From the NCBI GenBank assembly GCA_029859645.1, contig JAOUCS010000004.1, positions 20,853 through 84,852 on the forward strand: DNA of 64,000 nt, in the 5' to 3' direction. Positions 10,806 through 19,620 of this stretch are shown here, in pieces. Under the pieces are notes generated by a model. The model had not been told where the DNA came from, made no database searches, and saw nothing but the letters and a program-made list of their open reading frames with translations. This stretch comes from Lysobacterales bacterium (GTDB lineage: Bacteria; Pseudomonadota; Gammaproteobacteria; Xanthomonadales; SZUA-36). Every line of letters begins with the position of its first letter. The stretch's first letter is position 1. A program made the translations under genes and the position numbers.

Positions 10806-11878
10806 GCGGAAAAGTCCTGGCCTTACTGGCATGCCTGGTCCTGTTGAATGCCTGTGAGCCGGCAGGGGTCACAGGCGAATCTTCGGTCCAGCTGGTCAGA
10901 ACGGTCAGCGTTCGCGAGGACCGCTTGCATCACCGGCTATCGTTTCATGGCGTGCTGTTGCCCGTGGTCAGGGCCCGCCTGTCGTTCCAGTCGTCGGGTG
11001 TGTTGAAGACCCGGCCAGCGCAGATGGGGCAGGCGGTGCGTGCAGGGGAGCTGCTGGCCACACTGGACAATCCGGAACTGGGTCCGGCGCAGCGAGCAGC
11101 AGCTGCCAGGTTACAAGAGAGCCTGACGCAGCGGGACCAGGCGAAGCGGGAACTGGTCCGGCAGAGAGCGCTTTCAGAAACCGGCGCTGTGGGAGAAGAG
11201 ACGGTGGAGCGCCAGGCCGCGGAGCTGGCCTCGCTCGAGGCCACCGTAGCACAGGCCGAAGCCGACCTGGCCGGGACCCGGCAGAGGCTGGAAGACGCCA
11301 CCCTGCTGGCGCCGTTTGATGGTGTTATTTCATCGGTCATTGTCGAGCCCGGGGAGTTTGTGTCCGCCGGCCAGGCCGTCATGTCGATAGGCGGCCTGGA
11401 CAAGGTCGAGGTTCGGGTGTTGCTGCCCGCATCGCTGGTAAGTGAGCTGCGGACCGGGGAACAGCTCACGGTGCGGGTTCCACAGCTGGGAGAAGACGAG
11501 TTCGTCGGTATCGTGACGGAACTGTCGACGATCGGGGAAAAGGACACGGGCCTGTTTCCGGTGACCGTGGAAATTGCGGTCGATCCATTGCAGAGTATGA
11601 TCCGCGCAGGGATGCAGGCCGAAGTGCTGGTGGATTATGCCGATGTAGAGGGGCTGATCGTGCCACTGGGCGCTATTGTCGATCCCGTCGGCGGTTCGCC
11701 TGAACTGTTTATCGTCAGGGAAGGCCGGGTGGTGGAGATCCCGGTGTCCATCCTGGCCATTGCCAATGGTGAGGTGGCTGTGGTTACCGAAGGCTCGTTG
11801 ATCAGCAGCGGCGACCAGGTGATAACGGCAGGACACCGGTCGCTGACGGACGGACAGCAGGTCAGAACCACGCAATGA
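10802..11878 (+). CDS. RND efflux periplasmic adaptor lipoprotein
   Basis: Membrane-fusion protein linking the RND pump to an outer-membrane channel. 358 residues. The signal peptide ends in the lipobox LNAC (cysteine 18), so it should be anchored in the inner membrane by lipid. A first lipoyl half is near residues 60-85, a long coiled hairpin about 90-150 (rich in Ala, Glu, Gln, Arg), and the second lipoyl half contains APFDGVISSVIVEPGEFV, followed by beta-barrel domains. Its stop overlaps the pump ATG. No outer-membrane channel gene lies in the operon, so a TolC-type partner elsewhere is expected. Confidence 0.93.
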   Translation: MSGKVLALLACLVLLNACEPAGVTGESSVQLVRTVSVREDRLHHRLSFHGVLLPVVRARLSFQSSGVLKTRPAQMGQAVRAGELLATLDNPELGPAQRAAAARLQESLTQRDQAKRELVRQRALSETGAVGEETVERQAAELASLEATVAQAEADLAGTRQRLEDATLLAPFDGVISSVIVEPGEFVSAGQAVMSIGGLDKVEVRVLLPASLVSELRTGEQLTVRVPQLGEDEFVGIVTELSTIGEKDTGLFPVTVEIAVDPLQSMIRAGMQAEVLVDYADVEGLIVPLGAIVDPVGGSPELFIVREGRVVEIPVSILAIANGEVAVVTEGSLISSGDQVITAGHRSLTDGQQVRTTQ

Positions 11879-14800
11879 AATGGCTGGCGCGCTCACTGGA
11901 TCAGCGGCGAATGATCATTTCGCTGGTGCTGTTACTTTCTCTGACCGGGCTGGTCGCATGGTTGGGAATGGTTCGGCAGGAAGATCCGGCGTTTCCGTAC
12001 CGCTATGGTTACGTGATGGTGCAGTTCCCCGGGGCGGACGTAGAACAGGTTGAGCACCTGGTAGCCCGGCCGCTGGAGGAGGAGATCAGCGAGGTCGAAG
12101 AGGTTGACGAGATCAAAACGACCATTCGGGCAGGATTTCTGCATGCCATTATCGGCATGAAGCAGACGGTCTACGATACCGACAACGTCTGGGACCGTCT
12201 GCGCGTGGCAGTTTCACGCGCGCAGAGCCGCTTCCCCGACGGTGTCTTGCCTGCCGTGATCGATGACCGGCAGGTCGATGCTGCAACGGCCGTGCTGGCC
12301 GTCAGCGGCAGTGACGACATCGAGGAGTTGCAACGGGCGGCGGAACGTCTGAAAAACCGGCTCTATTCACTCAAGGCAGTTTCGAGAGTCAGGTTGTTCG
12401 GGGATTCTGGTGAACAGGTGACGGTCGCGATTGACGATGCACGCATCCAGACGCTGGGGCTGACGCCCGAAATCATCATGGGGCAACTGAAGTCCCGTAA
12501 CGAAATCGTCCCGGGCGGGTTTGTCGAAGTGGATGGCAGGCAGACCCTGGTTCGGCCGCAGACAGAGTTCCGCAGTATCGAGGAAATAGCCAATACCCCG
12601 ATGGTGTTGAGCGGGGGTCAGTCGGTGCCCCTTTCGTCAATTGCGGATGTCCGCCTGGAAGTAGCCGACCCGCCGGTTCAGACGGCCTGGATGAACGGCA
12701 CCCAGGTTGTTGCTGTGGCGATCACGGTGGCTCGAAACGAGGTCAATGTCGTACGTTTCGGTGATCAGCTGCGACGCTTTGTAGACGGCATCAGGCCCGA
12801 GTTTGCACCGCTGACGATCGAGGAAATGTTCTTTCAGCCGGAACATGTCGAAGCCCGACTCAGTGAACTGGGCTATTCGCTATTGCTGGGTGTGTTGATC
12901 GTGGGAACTGTGCTGCTGGTGCTGATGGGGCCCCGCATGGGTTTTGTCGTCGCACTGATCGTGCCCCTGGTTACGCTTTCGTCCCTGTCTGTATTCGCAA
13001 TGGGGGGAGGTGTGCTGCACCAGATGGCAGTCGCCGGCCTGGTCATTGCGCTGGGCATGCTGGTGGATAATGCGATCGTGATGGTGGAGAACATCCAGTG
13101 GCACATGGATCGTGGCGCGAGCGCTGTCGAAGCCGCCGTGATGTCAGTGATCGAACTGGCCAGGCCGCTGGGCGCCGCGACTGGCACGACACTTGCCGTG
13201 TTCGTGCCGATGGCTATTTCGCGCGGAGACACGGCCGACTTTACCCGCGGTATTCCAATCACGATCCTGATCATGCTCAGCATGAGTTACCTGTTTGCGA
13301 TCCTGGTAACACCCCTGATCAGCCAGGTGGTGTTGCGGCCTCGTGCGGGTTCAGATCACAAGCAGAGGATGGCTCGTGCCGGAGAATGGATCGGCCGGTT
13401 CTCCGTCCGTCATGGTCCCAGGGTGATCATGGTGGCGATTGTGCTGGTGATTGTCGCGGCAATTGGCGGGCGCGAGGTCGGGCAGGAGTTCTTCCCGGAC
13501 ACTGATCGACGGCAGATGGTAGTGGATATCTATTATCCGGAGGGCACGCCTATTGATGTAACAACGGGTTTCGCGACAGCGCTGGCCAGCGAATTGGCCG
13601 GGTTCGAGGAAAGTGTTGACGTGTTTACATTTTCCGGTAACTCCGGCCCCCGTTTTTTCTACAACCTCAACGAAAATCCGAGAGCGCCGCAGATTGGGCG
13701 CGTGGTCGTCAATACCCGCCGCATCGAGGACCTGCCGACCCTGATGAACTGGGTCCGCCAGCAGGCCTCCAGCCGCTGGCCGGAAGTTCAGATCGTAGCC
13801 AGGCGCCTGTCACAAGGCCCACCGGCGCCGGCGCCGGTAGAACTCAGGATCGTAGGCCAGGACCGGCTTGCACTGGCCCGGTTCACCGAAACGCTTACGG
13901 CCATGTTGCGCGACATACCGGGAACAGTCGATGTCCGTCACAACCTGGGTATCGGCATTCCCAGTTTGCGTTTTGAATTCAACGATTCGATCGCCGATGC
14001 GCGTGGATTGAGCCGGACCCAGTTGGCACAGGCCCTGGCGAGGCAAACCCAGGGCCTATTCATCGGCCACTTCCGTGCCGGTGAGGATCCGGTGCCAATT
14101 GTGCTGCGGTCCCGCGAGGGCAGCCGCTTCGACCTTGGGCAACTGCTGGCGGTCAATGCTTACGCCGATGTCAACCAGGCCATTCCTGTAATGGATACCG
14201 GCCAGTCCAGCATGGAGTGGCAAGCGGCAGTGATTCATCATCTTAACCTCGAGCCTGTCGTTACGGTTTACAGCGAGCTGAAGGAGGGTGCTACCTACCC
14301 GGAGATATACGAAGAAGTCTTTAGCCGGCTGGCCGAGACAGGTCTTCCGCCAGGCCTCCGCGTGGTCCCGGGAGGCTATGCAGAGTCATCCGGTGAAGCC
14401 AATAGCGCGCTGTTCAAGACGCTTCCGATCGGGCTGATCCTGCTGCTGTTTTTTCTGCTGCTGCAGTTCAATTCGTATCGCCGGGTCCTGATCATACTGG
14501 TCACCGTACCGCTGGCGATTACCGGGGTTGTTCCGGGTTTGCTGTTATCGGGTTATTCATTCGGATTTACCGCCATGCTGGGCGTCATCACGCTGATGGG
14601 CATCGTCGTTAACAACGCCATTGTTCTGATTGACACGATCGATGGCCACCTGGATTCGGGGATGGATTCCTCCGAAGCGGTTGCCCGCGCCGTCAGTCGC
14701 AGAACCCGGCCGATTCTGCTGACCACGCTGACCACGGTCGCCGGGCTGTTGCCGCTGACTTTTGCCAGTAGTACGCTCTGGCCTCCCATGGCATGGTCGA

Positions 14801-14889
14801 TCATTTCAGGTCTGCTGGCTGCTACGATCCTCACGCTGGGTGTTGTTCCGACGCTGAGTCACTGGCTGCTCAAGACTCCACCGCGCTGA
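11875..14889 (+). CDS. RND-family efflux pump inner-membrane subunit
   Basis: Proton-driven multidrug/solute exporter of 1004 residues: two repeats each of a membrane block and a large periplasmic domain, with the first helix at residues 14-32 and a membrane block at about 340-480. In helix 4 the proton-relay region reads GMLVDNAIVMVEN, so aspartate 398 is followed by asparagine 399 where AcrB has two aspartates; the C-terminal repeat has GIVVNNAIVLID. This DN arrangement is common in AcrB relatives outside the classical multidrug group. Coupled to the adaptor by ATGA. Substrate unknown. Confidence 0.95.
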   Translation: MKWLARSLDQRRMIISLVLLLSLTGLVAWLGMVRQEDPAFPYRYGYVMVQFPGADVEQVEHLVARPLEEEISEVEEVDEIKTTIRAGFLHAIIGMKQTVYDTDNVWDRLRVAVSRAQSRFPDGVLPAVIDDRQVDAATAVLAVSGSDDIEELQRAAERLKNRLYSLKAVSRVRLFGDSGEQVTVAIDDARIQTLGLTPEIIMGQLKSRNEIVPGGFVEVDGRQTLVRPQTEFRSIEEIANTPMVLSGGQSVPLSSIADVRLEVADPPVQTAWMNGTQVVAVAITVARNEVNVVRFGDQLRRFVDGIRPEFAPLTIEEMFFQPEHVEARLSELGYSLLLGVLIVGTVLLVLMGPRMGFVVALIVPLVTLSSLSVFAMGGGVLHQMAVAGLVIALGMLVDNAIVMVENIQWHMDRGASAVEAAVMSVIELARPLGAATGTTLAVFVPMAISRGDTADFTRGIPITILIMLSMSYLFAILVTPLISQVVLRPRAGSDHKQRMARAGEWIGRFSVRHGPRVIMVAIVLVIVAAIGGREVGQEFFPDTDRRQMVVDIYYPEGTPIDVTTGFATALASELAGFEESVDVFTFSGNSGPRFFYNLNENPRAPQIGRVVVNTRRIEDLPTLMNWVRQQASSRWPEVQIVARRLSQGPPAPAPVELRIVGQDRLALARFTETLTAMLRDIPGTVDVRHNLGIGIPSLRFEFNDSIADARGLSRTQLAQALARQTQGLFIGHFRAGEDPVPIVLRSREGSRFDLGQLLAVNAYADVNQAIPVMDTGQSSMEWQAAVIHHLNLEPVVTVYSELKEGATYPEIYEEVFSRLAETGLPPGLRVVPGGYAESSGEANSALFKTLPIGLILLLFFLLLQFNSYRRVLIILVTVPLAITGVVPGLLLSGYSFGFTAMLGVITLMGIVVNNAIVLIDTIDGHLDSGMDSSEAVARAVSRRTRPILLTTLTTVAGLLPLTFASSTLWPPMAWSIISGLLAATILTLGVVPTLSHWLLKTPPR

Positions 14890-14917
14890 CCGGAGTCAGC
14901 CGGACCGGCAGAGACCA

Positions 14918-14946
14918 TTGCCTCGCTCGCGAGATTAGAGGACAAT
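14918..14946 (+). promoter_or_regulatory. possible sigma-70 promoter for fkpA
   Basis: TTGCCT (14918-14923), 17-base spacer, GACAAT (14941-14946), 4 of 6 matches in each element, about 29 bases before the fkpA ATG, which has AAAGGAG upstream. Weak on its own; position is the main support. Confidence 0.3.
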
Positions 14947-14974
14947 TCGCGCTTCACAAAGGAGACTGACACAA

Positions 14975-15658
14975 ATGAAACACACTTTCATCAAGGGAGC
15001 GCTGTTGTCGGCTGCCCTCGTAAGCACCACGGTGACGGCGGCGGAGCTGGAAACCGAAGCCCAGAAACTCGGCTATATCATCGGTATGGATATCGGCAAC
15101 TCCCTGAAAGAGCAAGGCACGCCAATGGATATCGATACGCTGCTCGAAGCCATCAAGGCGACTTACAACAACGAACCACTGGCACTGACGCCGGAACAGG
15201 CGGCGTCCATCCGCGAAGAGTTTATCGCTGCCAGGCGCGCTGAAGCCGAGCAACAACGCGCCAGCATGGCGTCGATCAATGCTGCCGAAGGCGATAAGTT
15301 CCTGCTGGAAAACGGCACAAAAGAAGGTGTCCAGGTCACCGATTCCGGCTTGCAGTACAAAGTCGTCGTGATGGGTGACGGCGCCAAACCCGCCGCCAGC
15401 GACAAGGTCACCGTGCACTATCGCGGAACCCTGCTAAATGGGGAAGAATTCGACAGTTCGTACTCTCGCAATCAACCCACCAGTTTTCAGCTGGACCAGG
15501 TTATCCCCGGCTGGACGGAAGGCTTACAGATGATGCCGGTCGGCAGCAAATTCATGTTCTACATCCCGCCGAACCTGGCTTATGGTCCTAATGGCGGCGG
15601 CCCGATTGGTCCGAATTCAACCCTGATTTTTGAAGTTGAACTGCTCAGCATCGACTAA
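14975..15658 (+). CDS. FKBP-type peptidyl-prolyl isomerase, periplasmic (FkpA/Mip-like)
   Basis: 227 residues: signal peptide 1-22 (cleavage after VTAA), an N-terminal helical dimerisation domain (about 25-105) and a C-terminal FKBP domain (about 125-227) with VTVHYRGTLLNGEEFDSSY, FQLDQVIPGWTEGLQ and the closing GPNSTLIFEVELL. This arrangement is that of FkpA/Mip chaperone-isomerases that help fold envelope proteins. Strong SD AAAGGAG. Six bases separate its stop from ugd, so it may head the sugar-nucleotide gene string. Confidence 0.95.
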   Translation: MKHTFIKGALLSAALVSTTVTAAELETEAQKLGYIIGMDIGNSLKEQGTPMDIDTLLEAIKATYNNEPLALTPEQAASIREEFIAARRAEAEQQRASMASINAAEGDKFLLENGTKEGVQVTDSGLQYKVVVMGDGAKPAASDKVTVHYRGTLLNGEEFDSSYSRNQPTSFQLDQVIPGWTEGLQMMPVGSKFMFYIPPNLAYGPNGGGPIGPNSTLIFEVELLSID

Positions 15659-15664
15659 AAAGCC

Positions 15665-16987
15665 ATGAGAGTCTCGATTGTAGGCAGCGGTTATGTTGGC
15701 CTGGTCAGTGGTGCCGGCCTGTCGGATGTTGGACATCATGTGGTCTGCATGGATATTGACGAGGCCCGCATTGACGGCCTGAAGAAGGGTGTGGTGCCCA
15801 TTTTCGAGCCGGGCCTGGAAAAAATGCTGATGCGTAATTCCAGCCAGGGCCGATTGGAATTTACCACCTCAATTGCAGATGCTGTGACGCACGCCGAAGT
15901 ATTGTTTATCGCCGTGGGTACTCCGCCGGATGAAGATGGCTCAGCAGACCTCAGCCATGTGCTGGCAGTGGCAGCTGCAGTGGGCGAGCATCTCGAGAGC
16001 CCACTGCTGGTGGTGGTCAAGTCGACCGTGCCGGTGGGTACCTGTGAGCGGGTGAGTGCCGCGATCAATAAAAGCCTTCAGCAGCGAGGCATCAGTGTCG
16101 AATATTCGGTTGCATCCAATCCTGAGTTTCTGAAGGAGGGTGCCGCCATCGCAGATTTCATGAAACCGGACCGGATCGTGGTGGGTGTGGATAATGAATC
16201 TGCGGAAGCCCTGTTGCGCGAACTGTATGCGCCTTTCAATCGCAATCATCAGAAATTGTTGTGCATGGACGTGCGCTCCTCGGAACTGACCAAGTATGCA
16301 GCCAACGCCATGCTGGCGACCAAGATCAGCCTGATGAACGAATTGTCCAATGTCGCCGCCCATGTAGGCGCCGACATTGAGCATGTTCGTAACGGCATCG
16401 GTTCAGACCCCAGGATAGGCTACTCTTTCATCTACCCCGGGGCCGGTTACGGCGGGTCATGCTTTCCCAAGGATGTGCGGGCGCTTGAACGCACGGCCCA
16501 TGAAGCGGGTTATAGCGCCGAGATTCTGCAAGCTGTTGAGGCTGTTAACAATCGACAGAAAAACAAGCCATTTGAGTTACTTATAAATCACTTTAAAGGT
16601 AATGTATCCGGATTGCGCATTGCCCTTTGGGGGTTGTCCTTCAAACCCAATACCGATGACATGCGTGAGGCGCCCAGCGTCGTCCTGGTCGAGTCCATCC
16701 TGGGCGCCGGTGGCTCTGTTATCGCTCATGATCCCGAGGCGGCGCACGAGGCCAACCGCCTGCTGCAGGGGCGTGATGGTTTCCAGACGGTTGATGACCC
16801 CTACAACGCAGCCCGCGGTGCTGATGCACTGGTGCTGATCACGGAATGGAAATTATTCTGGGCGCCTGATTTTGATCGCCTGGCACGGGAGATGAACCAG
16901 GCGGTGATCGTCGATGGCCGGAATATCTGGTCACCCGAGGTCGTCAGGCGCCGGGGTATAGACTACTATTCGATCGGCAGACCCTGA
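15665..16987 (+). CDS. ugd: UDP-glucose 6-dehydrogenase
   Basis: NAD-dependent four-electron oxidation of UDP-glucose to UDP-glucuronate, a precursor of surface polysaccharides. 440 residues. Rossmann motif [10 protein letters not shown] at the N-terminus, the block [16 protein letters not shown] typical of UDP-glucose rather than GDP-mannose dehydrogenases, catalytic cysteine 266 in [13 protein letters not shown], and the C-terminal UDP-binding domain from about residue 315 ([18 protein letters not shown]). Bases 16558-16610, at the boundary before the C-terminal domain, use A+T-rich codons unlike the rest of the gene. Followed closely by gmd and fcl. Confidence 0.93.
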   Translation: MRVSIVGSGYVGLVSGAGLSDVGHHVVCMDIDEARIDGLKKGVVPIFEPGLEKMLMRNSSQGRLEFTTSIADAVTHAEVLFIAVGTPPDEDGSADLSHVLAVAAAVGEHLESPLLVVVKSTVPVGTCERVSAAINKSLQQRGISVEYSVASNPEFLKEGAAIADFMKPDRIVVGVDNESAEALLRELYAPFNRNHQKLLCMDVRSSELTKYAANAMLATKISLMNELSNVAAHVGADIEHVRNGIGSDPRIGYSFIYPGAGYGGSCFPKDVRALERTAHEAGYSAEILQAVEAVNNRQKNKPFELLINHFKGNVSGLRIALWGLSFKPNTDDMREAPSVVLVESILGAGGSVIAHDPEAAHEANRLLQGRDGFQTVDDPYNAARGADALVLITEWKLFWAPDFDRLAREMNQAVIVDGRNIWSPEVVRRRGIDYYSIGRP

Positions 16988-16998
16988 GGTGGCCGTAC

Positions 16999-18099
16999 AT
17001 GACTAAATCAGCACTGATCACAGGCATTACCGGCCAGGACGGGGCCTACCTGGCTGAATTTCTACTGGAAAAGGGCTACGAAGTTCACGGTATCAAGCGC
17101 AGAGCTTCGCTGATCAACACGGCGCGTATCGATCATCTGTACTCCGACCCCCACGTTGAAAGCACGCGCCTGACACTGCATTACGGCGACATGACTGACA
17201 GTTCCAGCCTGCAAAGGACCATTCAGCGTGTTCAGCCTGATGAAATTTACAATCTTGCTGCCCAGAGTCATGTTGCGGTGTCGTTCGAGGAACCTGAATA
17301 CACCGCTGAATCTGATGCAGTCGGAACCTTGAGAATCCTCGAGGCCATGCGCAACCTGGGTCTTGAAGACAGCTGCAGGTTTTACCAGGCATCGACCTCG
17401 GAGCTTTTCGGTAAAGTGCAGGAGACACCGCAGAAGGAAACCACGCCCTTTTATCCGCGCTCTCCCTACGGTGTCGCCAAGCTTTATGCCTACTGGATCG
17501 TTGTAAATTATCGCGAGTCCTACGGGATGTTCGCCTGCAACGGAATCCTGTTCAATCACGAGTCGCCGTTACGTGGCGAGACCTTCGTTACGCGAAAGAT
17601 CACGCGTGGCCTGGCGCGGATCGGCTGGGGGCTGGACGAATGCGTCTATCTCGGCAATCTTGACGCACGCCGCGATTGGGGTCATGCCCGGGATTATGTC
17701 GAAGCGCAATGGCTGATGCTGCAACACGACAAGCCGGTTGACTTCGTTATTGCTTCCGGCAAGCAGTATTCGGTGAGGGATTTCGTCAATACCGCGGCTG
17801 AGAGCATGGGACTGCAACTGGAATGGAAAGGGACCGGGACCGAAGAGTGTGCGGTGGTCGCCTGGTCGGAGAACGATGATCTTTCTTTCCGCGCTGGTGA
17901 CGTCGTTGTGCAGATCGATCCCCGCTACTATCGTCCCGCTGAAGTGGAAACGCTGCTGGGCGACGCAAGCCTGGCGCGGGAGAAACTCGGCTGGTCACCA
18001 CGCACATCATTCAGTCAACTGGTCAATGAAATGGTTGAGAACGACCTTCGCCTGGCCCGTGAAGAAGCGCTGATCGACCAGGATCGGTCGCAAGCCTGA
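16999..18099 (+). CDS. gmd: GDP-mannose 4,6-dehydratase
   Basis: First step from GDP-mannose to GDP-L-fucose: forms GDP-4-keto-6-deoxymannose. Short-chain dehydrogenase fold, 366 residues, with the cofactor loop [13 protein letters not shown], the catalytic YxxxK as [11 protein letters not shown], and the family block [22 protein letters not shown] lies 13 bases before the ATG. Ten bases separate it from fcl, its pathway partner. Confidence 0.96.
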   Translation: MTKSALITGITGQDGAYLAEFLLEKGYEVHGIKRRASLINTARIDHLYSDPHVESTRLTLHYGDMTDSSSLQRTIQRVQPDEIYNLAAQSHVAVSFEEPEYTAESDAVGTLRILEAMRNLGLEDSCRFYQASTSELFGKVQETPQKETTPFYPRSPYGVAKLYAYWIVVNYRESYGMFACNGILFNHESPLRGETFVTRKITRGLARIGWGLDECVYLGNLDARRDWGHARDYVEAQWLMLQHDKPVDFVIASGKQYSVRDFVNTAAESMGLQLEWKGTGTEECAVVAWSENDDLSFRAGDVVVQIDPRYYRPAEVETLLGDASLAREKLGWSPRTSFSQLVNEMVENDLRLAREEALIDQDRSQA

Positions 18100-18109
18100 G
18101 GCCGGAAGC

Positions 18110-19060
18110 ATGGACTTTGTCGCAGGTCACAACGGCATGGTCGGTTCCGCCCTGGTAAGGCATTTGCGGGCCGCCGGCAACAGCGAGCCAATAACACAGA
18201 CGCGCCGTGAACTGGACCTGACCCGGCAGGCGGAGGTTGAGGCATTTTTCGCGGACACAAAAATTTCCACGGTCTACCTGGCGGCTGCCAGGGTAGGGGG
18301 CATCAAGGCAAATAGCGAGTCCCCGGCGGATTTCATCCGCGAAAACCTGCAGATTCAAACCAATATCATCGAAGCCGCGCATCGTGCCGGAGTCGAGCGC
18401 CTGTTGTTTCTCGGAAGCTCATGCATCTATCCGCGCCTGGCCGATCAGCCGATAGCGGAAGAGGCCTTGATGACCGGCCCTCTTGAGCCTACCAATGATG
18501 CTTACGCTGTGGCCAAAATTGCCGGCATCAAGATGTGCGAGGCGTACCGCCGGCAACACGGCAGTGATTTCAGAAGCGTGATGCCCACCAACCTGTATGG
18601 ACCCGGCGATAATTTCGACCTGGAAACCAGCCACGTTTTACCGGCGTTGTTGCGAAAGTTTCACGAGGCCGCGGTGCAGGGTGAGCCCTTGGTTCAGGTT
18701 TGGGGCAGCGGCAAGCCGCGCAGGGAGTTTTTACATGTCGACGACATGGCGTCTGCTTGCGGTCACCTGATGACGATCCCCGAGGGAGTCTACTGGAGTG
18801 CTGTTTCTGACCACTGTTCGCATGTAAACGTAGGTTGCGGCTCGGATATCAGCATTGCCGCCCTGGCAGAGTTGATGGCTGCGACCTGTGGCTTCAGCGG
18901 CCGGATCGAATATGACCCGTCTATGCCCGATGGAACACCCAGAAAGCTGTTGGACGTCAGCCGGATGTCAGCCCTGGGCTGGAACGCATCCATAACCCTG
19001 GAAGAGGGCGTTCGGCAAACATTCGACTGGATGAGGAAACATTGGGACGAGGTGAGCTGA
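18110..19060 (+). CDS. fcl: GDP-L-fucose synthase
   Basis: Epimerase-reductase that completes GDP-L-fucose synthesis with NADPH. 316 residues, the normal size. The cofactor motif GHNGMVGSAL begins at residue 6, the conserved LGSSCIYPRLADQPI and the catalytic NDAYAVAKIAG (YxxxK) follow. The N-terminus is a few residues shorter than most homologues but still contains the full first strand and glycine loop. No fucosyltransferase is seen nearby, so the user of GDP-fucose is elsewhere. Confidence 0.95.
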   Translation: MDFVAGHNGMVGSALVRHLRAAGNSEPITQTRRELDLTRQAEVEAFFADTKISTVYLAAARVGGIKANSESPADFIRENLQIQTNIIEAAHRAGVERLLFLGSSCIYPRLADQPIAEEALMTGPLEPTNDAYAVAKIAGIKMCEAYRRQHGSDFRSVMPTNLYGPGDNFDLETSHVLPALLRKFHEAAVQGEPLVQVWGSGKPRREFLHVDDMASACGHLMTIPEGVYWSAVSDHCSHVNVGCGSDISIAALAELMAATCGFSGRIEYDPSMPDGTPRKLLDVSRMSALGWNASITLEEGVRQTFDWMRKHWDEVS

Positions 19061-19061
19061 G

Positions 19062-19604
19062 TTGAGTGATTCGCTTCAGGACCAGTTGCGGGCCCTGGGA
19101 CTGGCAAAGAAAACCGCCGGCCGCAAAAAGCAGGCGGTTGCTGGAAAACGGGCTAAACCCCGTGGCGGAAAACGCTCTGCAAAAGCAGGCCCGCCCGGTG
19201 AAATGTCACTCGAAAAAGCCTATGCGCTGAAAAAGCGCGATGAGCAAAAAAAGGCTGAACTGGTGCGCCGCACCAAGCAGGAGGAAGACCGCAAACGCCG
19301 CCTGCTGAATAACCAGATCCGGGATATCGTTAAAGCCAATCGCCTGAATCACCCGGATGCCGAAATTGCGCGGAATTTCATGTTCAGGGGACGTATCCGC
19401 AAGATCAATGTAAACCCTGATCAACTCAAGGCGTTGAACGCCGGCGAGTTGGGCATCGTATACCTCTCCGGCGGCTATCACCTGCTGACCCTTGAATTTG
19501 CGGACCAGGTCAGGGCGATCTCCGCCGAACATGTCGTAGACCTGGACACATGCGACTCCGGCGATGACGAGGAATTCCCGGTTCCGGATGATTTGAGCTG
19601 GTAA
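19062..19604 (+). CDS. DUF2058 (YaiL-like) nucleoprotein/polynucleotide-associated protein
   Basis: 180 residues. Very basic N-terminal half (about 12-90) with many Lys/Arg, including a predicted helical region KKRDEQKKAELVRRTKQEED, then a compact C-terminal domain FRGRIRKINVNPDQLKALNAG. This is the DUF2058/YaiL family of gammaproteobacteria; function is not established. Start is a TTG at 19062 with GAGGTGAG upstream; it begins one base after the fcl stop. It converges with metH (16 bases apart) and no terminator is visible. Confidence 0.85.
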   Translation: MSDSLQDQLRALGLAKKTAGRKKQAVAGKRAKPRGGKRSAKAGPPGEMSLEKAYALKKRDEQKKAELVRRTKQEEDRKRRLLNNQIRDIVKANRLNHPDAEIARNFMFRGRIRKINVNPDQLKALNAGELGIVYLSGGYHLLTLEFADQVRAISAEHVVDLDTCDSGDDEEFPVPDDLSW

Positions 19605-19620
19605 CCTTGCTGCTTCGCTC

